Shown: piece by piece, positions 59,030-64,000 of the stretch | Layout of the letters: every line of letters begins with the position of its first letter | Position numbering within the stretch: the first letter of the stretch is position 1 | DNA from: UKL13-2 sp031414695 | GTDB taxonomy: Bacteria; Pseudomonadota; Gammaproteobacteria; Burkholderiales; Usitatibacteraceae | Assembly (NCBI GenBank): GCA_031414695.1 | Contig: JANNWG010000074.1 | Location: 57,287 to 121,286 of the forward strand | Length of the DNA: 64,000 nucleotides | Direction: 5' to 3' | Position numbers and translations under genes: made by a program | The notes under the pieces: generated by a model | Database searches by the model: none | Told to the model about the DNA's origin: nothing | Seen by the model: only the letters and a program-made list of their open reading frames with translations

Positions 59030-60442
59030 TTAACGCTTCATCAATAGTTTCACCATGGATTCGAACCGCTTGCCATAGGGTGGCTTAAGTAAGAAAAGCC
59101 CATTAAAGCGTGATTGATGAAAAATGGGCTTTAATTTTGAGAAGGTATCAAATCCAAATTTGCCGTGGTACGCGCCCATGCCGGAGGCGCCGACACCGCC
59201 AAATGGCAGGTCTTCTTGTGATATGTGCATGATGGTTTCATTGACCGAAACGCCACCAGCGATTGTGTTTTCGAGTACCAACTCGCGCGCAGCGTTGTCA
59301 TTGCCAAAATAATAAAGCGCCAACGGACGCGGTCGTTTATTCACATATGCAATCGCCTCCTGCATATTGTCATAAGGCACTAGCGGCAATATGGGGCCAA
59401 ATATTTCATCCTGCATCAGCTTGGTGTCGTCTGGCGCGTTGGTCACAATGGTGGGCGCAATTTTTTGCTTGCCTGCTTCCCCTTCAGCTAAAGGCGAAAC
59501 CGTTGCCCCGCGTTTTGCCGCCTCATCAAGATATCCGCGAAGCCGTTCAACATGGCGCATATTAATAATCGCGGTGTAATCAATATTGGCAGCTAGCTGC
59601 GGGTATTGTTTTGCAACAACAGCCTTCGCTGCATCGATAAATGCCGCTTCACGCCCACGCGGCAACAACACATAATCAGGCGCAATGCAGGTTTGACCTG
59701 CATTTAGGCATTTGCCAAACATGATCTGCGAGGCGGCTTTTGCGATATCGGCGTCTAACCCAACGATGGCGGGCGATTTTCCACCTAGCTCGAGGGTGAC
59801 TGGGGTTAAGTGATTCGCGGCCGCACGCATCACATGTTTACCCACCGCCGTGGAGCCGGTAAACAATAAATGATCAAACGGCAACGCTGAAAACGCCGCC
59901 GCAACATCTGCTTCGCCATTCACCACACGAATTTCGTTATTTATAAATGCGCCATGGATGAGCTTGGCAAACAGTGCGCCTGTCAGTGGCGTGAATTCAC
60001 TCATCTTGATGTAAGCCCGATTACCAGCGGCAAGCGCCGCTACTAATGGCCCAACCGCTAATAACAACGGGTAATTCCAAGGCACAATAATGCCAATAAC
60101 GCCCAATGGCTGTGGCTTTAATTCAGTCCGCGCGGGCATAAACCAGAGCGAGGCCATGGCACGTTTTGATTTCATCCAGCCACCAAGATGCGATTTTGCA
60201 TGCTTGATTGCGGAAATGGCTGGGAAAATCTCAAGTAGCTGGGTTTCATGCGCAGAACGATGCGAAAAATCAGCACTAATGGCAGCAATAATGGCATTTG
60301 CGTTGTCGAGCAGCAAATGTTCAAGTGTCGTCAAATTCGCGCGTCGCTGGGCTGCCGTGGGCATGCGGTTAGCCTCGTAGGCGGTACGCAACAGTTGCAG
60401 GTCATTATCTAAGGCAATATTGGCGGGAAGGCTTAAATCCAT
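59030..60442 (-). CDS. Aldehyde dehydrogenase (coniferyl aldehyde dehydrogenase-like)
   Basis: A 470-residue NAD(P)-dependent aldehyde dehydrogenase. Key motifs: IVPWNYPLLLAVGPLVAALA (Asn), FTGSTAVGKHVM cofactor loop, TLELGGKSPAIV catalytic Glu, and NAGQTCIAPDYVL with the catalytic Cys near residue 250. IFGPILPLVPYD is also present. The C-terminal LPFGGVGASGMGAYHGKFGF fits the CalB/ALDH3-like subgroup. Its aldehyde is not determined; coniferyl-type naming reflects family only. It diverges from the FFLEELY-type gene and is followed by a small membrane-protein gene. Confidence 0.93.
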   Translation of the reverse strand: MDLSLPANIALDNDLQLLRTAYEANRMPTAAQRRANLTTLEHLLLDNANAIIAAISADFSHRSAHETQLLEIFPAISAIKHAKSHLGGWMKSKRAMASLWFMPARTELKPQPLGVIGIIVPWNYPLLLAVGPLVAALAAGNRAYIKMSEFTPLTGALFAKLIHGAFINNEIRVVNGEADVAAAFSALPFDHLLFTGSTAVGKHVMRAAANHLTPVTLELGGKSPAIVGLDADIAKAASQIMFGKCLNAGQTCIAPDYVLLPRGREAAFIDAAKAVVAKQYPQLAANIDYTAIINMRHVERLRGYLDEAAKRGATVSPLAEGEAGKQKIAPTIVTNAPDDTKLMQDEIFGPILPLVPYDNMQEAIAYVNKRPRPLALYYFGNDNAARELVLENTIAGGVSVNETIMHISQEDLPFGGVGASGMGAYHGKFGFDTFSKLKPIFHQSRFNGLFLLKPPYGKRFESMVKLLMKR

Positions 60443-60513
60443 GATGTTCTAAGATGTGGGTGGTAAGAGCCGTAGAATACCAGCCACGTCAATCATTTAC
60501 CGTTGTAATTCAC

Positions 60514-61224
60514 ATGCTTGAACATTTACATCGCTTGCAAGCCTTACGTGGACTTAACCATCAAGTTGGCAATAACCACGCTTTTAGTCAACACTTAGCG
60601 CGTTTAAAGCGCTGGCAGCATCTCCGGTTGGCGGAAACCTATGCCGATTTATTAGCCGATAAGCGCTACCGGCCAGCGACGCAATTTTTCTTAGACGAGT
60701 TATACGGTGCAAATGTAGATGCAGAAAGCAAAATCGCCGCCTCCAGTATTCGTGACCGCGACCTGATTCGCATGTACCCGACCATGAAGCGCGTATTGCC
60801 AAAATTTGCCTTTGAAACAGTGACAAAAGCACTAGCGCTTGATGTGTTGAGCGAAGAATTTGATCAAGCGCTTGCCCGCGAACTGAAGGGGCAAACAATC
60901 ACTGCGGCAGGTTATGCGCTTGCTTTTCGCACAGTCGGTAGAAAAAATGACCGTCTAGCGCAAGTCAAGTTGATGCAAGATGTTGGTATCGGCCTCGATG
61001 CAGTCGTCAAAAAGCCAATGCTATACACCACACTCAAGCTACTACGCGGCCCCTCAAAACTCGCGGGACTCGCCGAAATGCAGCGTTTTTTAGAAGCGGG
61101 TTTCGGTGCCTTTCGGCATATGAAAGGCGCGAGTTATTTTTTATCAACCATTGCCACGCGAGAGATGGCCTTTATTGAGGCAATATTTGCTGGCAAACCA
61201 ATCGACTACCGCCATCAAGTTTGA
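60514..61224 (+). CDS. FFLEELY-motif protein
   Basis: A 236-residue soluble helical protein containing TQFFLDELYGANVD near residues 51-64, the name-giving motif of the FFLEELY family, here with Asp for the first Glu. Other stretches are IRDRDLIRMYPTMKRVLPKF and HMKGASYFLSTIATREMAFI. The family is uncharacterised. I start at the ATG 60514 (MLEHLHRLQALRG); an upstream ATG at 60454 would add 20 unconserved residues. Divergent from the aldehyde dehydrogenase gene. It ends 6 bp from the convergent PHA-associated gene. Confidence 0.88.
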   Translation: MLEHLHRLQALRGLNHQVGNNHAFSQHLARLKRWQHLRLAETYADLLADKRYRPATQFFLDELYGANVDAESKIAASSIRDRDLIRMYPTMKRVLPKFAFETVTKALALDVLSEEFDQALARELKGQTITAAGYALAFRTVGRKNDRLAQVKLMQDVGIGLDAVVKKPMLYTTLKLLRGPSKLAGLAEMQRFLEAGFGAFRHMKGASYFLSTIATREMAFIEAIFAGKPIDYRHQV

Positions 61225-61230
61225 AGAAGC

Positions 61231-61578
61231 TTATTTCTTCTTAGCGACTGGCTTTTTTGCCGCCTCTGTTTTTGCTGGTTTAGCAGGCTTAGCCGGTGCA
61301 GCGTCTTTTAATACTTTATCTAGCTGCTCATTTACCGCGTTTTCAATCGGCCCCCTCATTGCTTTGAGCAAAAAGCCCAGTGTGACCTCGAGTGTCATGA
61401 TGGTTTCAGTAATTGCCAGCGTGCCCGACACACCAGGGCGTGAAAAATTAAAATCGTTACCTTCCCACTCGCCAGCAAGGCTAAATTTTTCGCCTAACTT
61501 CTCTGCCATTTTGTCGGCGGCGATTTTTGCCCCTTTTAGACCGAGTTGATGGGTACGTTTGATGGCAATATCGGGCAT
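61231..61578 (-). CDS. Polyhydroxyalkanoic acid system family protein (PHA_gran_rgn)
   Basis: A 115-residue protein matching PHA_gran_rgn, found with PHA storage genes. It has the start MPDIAIKRTHQLGLKGAKIA, then GEWEGNDFNFSRPGVSGTLA and TLEVTLGFLLKAMRGPIENA. The tail is Ala/Lys/Pro-rich (KPAKPAKTEAAKKPVAKKK), similar to the H1-like tails of phasins. Its precise role is not settled. It converges with the FFLEELY-type gene with a 6-bp gap. Together with phaB and the phasin it indicates that the organism makes PHA. Confidence 0.92.
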   Translation of the reverse strand: MPDIAIKRTHQLGLKGAKIAADKMAEKLGEKFSLAGEWEGNDFNFSRPGVSGTLAITETIMTLEVTLGFLLKAMRGPIENAVNEQLDKVLKDAAPAKPAKPAKTEAAKKPVAKKK

Positions 61579-61693
61579 TTAATTCTCCTAGTAGGTATTA
61601 TTCATTCGCTTGAGTTTAGCAGTTCGTCGCATGTAATCGTCATTGGTCACACATGGCTTGGTCTCTGCAAATAGCATCAGATACGATAGCGTT

Positions 61694-62881
61694 ATGAATA
61701 CACTTAAACAACTAAAACAACAATACCAAGCGTGGTATCAGCGTTTGGAAAAAAAATCACTCGCCAAATTACCGCCGCATGAACGCCAAGACATCTTGGC
61801 CTTCGATGCAAAATTGAAATTGCATTGGCCGCGCTATGTTGCCCTCATGTTGGCCATCTGGATTAGCGCGGCGTTTTTAATTCGCCTGTATGACGACCGA
61901 GTCAGCTGGATGGCAGCATTAGTCATCACATTACTGCTCATCGGTGGCATTGGTGTGGCCTTTCTATCCGCTTGGTTTGGGCACAGCAAATTTAAGGTAA
62001 GTGCTAAATTATTAATCATTTTGATTTTGTGCACGTTGTGTGGCGCAATCGCTGGAGGATTGGTCGGAAGTTTTCTTAAAGGCGGCACCAGCGCCATCAT
62101 GGCGGATGTGATTCGCATCGGGCCTAAAATTCTGATCAGCGGCATAATTGCGGGCGTCGTTTATTGCGGGTTAGTGTTAATCGTTGTATTTGCGAGGCGC
62201 AAACAGCTACAAGTGCGCAACACATTACTAGAGCAACAAGCGAAGGATGACCGACTTGCCCGCCAACTTGCCGATGCCAAGTTGAAGCTCATGCAGGCGC
62301 AAGTGGAGCCGCATTTTTTATTTAATACTCTCGCCAGCGTGCAGCATCTCGCCGAAGCACGTGCTCCGGAAGCCGCCGCGCTTACCCGCGATCTGATTAT
62401 ATTTTTGCGCGCTGGACTTGGCGGGCTACGAGATGAAACCACCACGCTTCAACGTGAATTTGAAATGGCGGCTGCCTACTTAGCGATTATGCAAACGCGC
62501 ATGGGCGAGCGCCTACGCTACACACTTGAATTACCCGATACGTTAACGAACAAAAGTGTGCCGCCCGCGATGCTTATTTCATTGGTGGAGAACGCCATTA
62601 AGCACGGCGTAGAGCCAGCCACCGATGGCGGCACGATTCATCTTTTCGCCATTGAAACCAACGGCGCCCTGCAACTTGGCGTACGTGACACTGGCTTAGG
62701 ATTGCGGCAACAAACAACATTAGATAACGGCGCGAGTGGTGTCGGGCTCGCCAATGTACGCGAACGATTACTGGCGATTTTCGGTGACACGGCCAAACTC
62801 ACAATAGAAGAAAATTCACCACGTGGTGTGACCGCAACCATCACCATTAAAGATAGTAACAAAGAGGAAATCACAGTATGA
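61694..62881 (+). CDS. LytS-type sensor histidine kinase
   Basis: From ATG 61694 (MNTLKQLKQQYQ) it has 395 residues; an upstream start at 61643 would add 17 unsupported residues. Four membrane helices occupy about residues 40-175 (YVALMLAIWISAAFLIRLYD, then ILISGIIAGVVYCGLVLIVV). A coiled linker leads to the His_kinase domain with the phospho-His in VEPHFLFNTLAS near residue 207. The ATPase part has LVENAIKHGVEPATDGG and GVGLANVRERLLAIFG. This is the YehU/LytS type. The regulator gene overlaps its stop by 4 bp (ATGA). Confidence 0.95.
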   Translation: MNTLKQLKQQYQAWYQRLEKKSLAKLPPHERQDILAFDAKLKLHWPRYVALMLAIWISAAFLIRLYDDRVSWMAALVITLLLIGGIGVAFLSAWFGHSKFKVSAKLLIILILCTLCGAIAGGLVGSFLKGGTSAIMADVIRIGPKILISGIIAGVVYCGLVLIVVFARRKQLQVRNTLLEQQAKDDRLARQLADAKLKLMQAQVEPHFLFNTLASVQHLAEARAPEAAALTRDLIIFLRAGLGGLRDETTTLQREFEMAAAYLAIMQTRMGERLRYTLELPDTLTNKSVPPAMLISLVENAIKHGVEPATDGGTIHLFAIETNGALQLGVRDTGLGLRQQTTLDNGASGVGLANVRERLLAIFGDTAKLTIEENSPRGVTATITIKDSNKEEITV

Positions 62882-63633
62882 CTACCGCCATCATTGCCGA
62901 CGATGAACCACTCATGCTGGCAAGTCTGCGTGAGAATTTACGCCTATCGTGGCCGAGCCTAACTATCGTAGCCGAAGCGAAAAATGGCGTGGAAGCGATT
63001 GCCGCCTATGACACCTTCAAACCAGATATCGCCTTCCTTGATATCCGCATGCCCGGCAAAACCGGACTAGAAGTTGCCGCCCATATCGGTGACGGCGCAC
63101 ATATTGTCTTCGTCACCGCCTATGATGAATACGCCATTCGTGCATTTGAAAATGGCGCGGCAGATTATTTATTAAAGCCACTGGAGCCACAACGATTAGC
63201 CGCAACCGTGGTGCGGCTGCAAAAACGACTCGACACAAAACCGCAGACTGCACCTGCTGACCTAACAGAGCTTGTGCAAACGCTCCTAGCGCAAGCCAAA
63301 CCCACTACAAAATTAAAGTGGCTACGCGCGAGCGTCGGTAACGCCACACGACTCATCAATATTGACGACGTATTGTTTTTTCAATCCGACACCAAATACA
63401 CGCGCATCGTGCTGGCGGGCAGTGAAGCACTCGTCAGAACACCACTAAAAGAAATACTCGATGCTCTTGACCCAGAAGTGTTTTGGCAAGTCCATCGCGG
63501 CGCCATTATCAACGTCAATGCCATCGACCGCGCCGTGCGCGAAGGCCCTGAAAAATTAGTGGTGTACGTCAAAAATAGCAAAGAAACGCTAACCGTATCG
63601 CGGCAGTATTTTCATTTGTTTCGTGAGGGTTGA
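62878..63633 (+). CDS. LytTR-type response regulator
   Basis: A 251-residue regulator of the AlgR/YehT/LytR type. The receiver has AIIADDEPLMLASLRENL, phospho-Asp in IAFLDIRMPGKTG (about residue 58), VTAYDEYAIRAFENGAADYL and KPLEPQRLAATV. The LytTR DNA-binding domain (about 145-250) contains LINIDDVLFFQSDTKYTRIV and FWQVHRGAIINVNAIDRAVR. It is coupled to the sensor by overlap. Its target is unknown. A hairpin repeat starts 42 bp after the stop. Confidence 0.96.
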   Translation: MTTAIIADDEPLMLASLRENLRLSWPSLTIVAEAKNGVEAIAAYDTFKPDIAFLDIRMPGKTGLEVAAHIGDGAHIVFVTAYDEYAIRAFENGAADYLLKPLEPQRLAATVVRLQKRLDTKPQTAPADLTELVQTLLAQAKPTTKLKWLRASVGNATRLINIDDVLFFQSDTKYTRIVLAGSEALVRTPLKEILDALDPEVFWQVHRGAIINVNAIDRAVREGPEKLVVYVKNSKETLTVSRQYFHLFREG

Positions 63634-63674
63634 GCTAGGTAGGTAGTTCGTAAAATATATAAACGCCGTTATTC

Positions 63675-63727
63675 ACGGGTGTTTCAGAGCATTTATGCTC
63701 TGAAGTGCACGCCAATAGGCAACTTTC
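63675..63727 (+). repeat. Hairpin repeat near the right end of the window
   Basis: ACGGGTGTTTCAGAGCATTT, then ATGCTCTGAAGTGCACGCC with tail AATAGGCAACTTTC. It belongs to the hairpin family, with a stem of 17 or so bases with mismatches. It follows the response regulator gene. Confidence 0.8.
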
Positions 63728-63837
63728 AACCTAATATCCTAAAGCCTAGCGTTCCAACAATAGAATTTGCCAATATTGCCGCAATGCACAATCGAAAGTT
63801 AAAAGAAGTCATTGACACATTTCAAGACTTCAAATAA
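63727..63837 (+). other. Possible gene fragment
   Basis: A short frame continuing from the repeat tail reads PSVPTIEFANIAAMHNRKLK and then EVIDTFQDFK before a stop at 63835. It looks like natural protein sequence, perhaps the end of a lost gene, but I do not recognise it. The remainder of 63838-64000 shows no gene. Confidence 0.25.
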
Positions 63838-64000
63838 TCTAAATTAAGAGCTTAAAAGCACCATACAAAGCCAAGAACAAAAAAGTAGTCGCGCTCAGTA
63901 GTGAAATACGAATGCAATATTCCAACCACATACTGACGGTGAAACATGCTCATTTTTGTGCACATGTTGTTACATACGACTGCAATCCCAAGCGTTGTGG

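Noticed and set aside
1..64000. CRISPR array, rRNA operon or transposase gene
   Set aside because: No regularly spaced repeats, no rRNA sequence and no transposase-like protein were seen in the window.

Overview
The window looks like chromosomal DNA of a Gram-negative betaproteobacterium, probably in or near Burkholderiales. The evidence is the order pepA-holC-DUF2486-valS, an LptF lipopolysaccharide exporter, MltF, a polyhydroxyalkanoate (PHA) storage gene set and a Gly-Cys-Leu tRNA cluster. The base composition looks moderate rather than GC-rich. Nothing in the sequence names a genus or species.

Layout. 1-14.2 kb is housekeeping: the edge of an MFS exporter, valS, a DUF2486-like gene, holC and pepA on the reverse strand, then lptF without its usual partner lptG, a YHS-domain protein, a decayed phd-vapC toxin-antitoxin pair, rarA, serS, mltF and ispD-ispF. 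14.2-30 kb holds a large TonB-dependent receptor, a Ser/Thr kinase fused to a cyclic-nucleotide-binding domain, mnmH-tesA divergent from a ybbA-ybbP ABC exporter, an intact vapBC-type pair, a lone ferric-iron-type permease and a four-PAS GGDEF-EAL protein. 30-42.9 kb has three tRNAs, cysD-cysN, a small cysteine-rich secreted protein, a DMT transporter, a 1493-residue four-domain glycosyltransferase, phaB, mipA and an OmpR-type two-component system.

42.9-49.7 kb is the most unusual part. It is a compact element of about 6.8 kb bounded by an identical 13-bp repeat whose flanks resemble the XerD half of a dif site. It has no integrase. It carries a P2 gpA-like HUH replication initiator, a coupled cassette of a two-TM protein and two HU/IHF-fold proteins, a DUF3693-like regulator, a DUF5675-like protein and several genes I do not recognise. 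A 15-bp operator-like palindrome occurs three times. I read it as a Xer-dependent integrated replicon, either a small phage, a satellite or a phage-plasmid.

49.7-64 kb returns to chromosomal genes: an amidohydrolase, folE with a BLUF photoreceptor, a glycine-zipper protein, a DUF808 protein, a serine hydrolase, a patatin-like lipase beside a phasin, an aldehyde dehydrogenase, an FFLEELY-type protein, a PHA-granule-associated protein and a LytS/LytTR two-component system. PHA-related genes (phaB, phasin, PHA_gran_rgn and possibly the patatin) recur, but no PHA synthase is present.

Several repeat families are scattered between genes: a hairpin family with the tail CAATAGGCGACTTT (at least five good copies), paired inverted CCTCCCTTT repeats, a 234-bp MITE-like unit, a dRS3-like 20-mer inside rarA, and five tandem 11-bp units between pepA and lptF.
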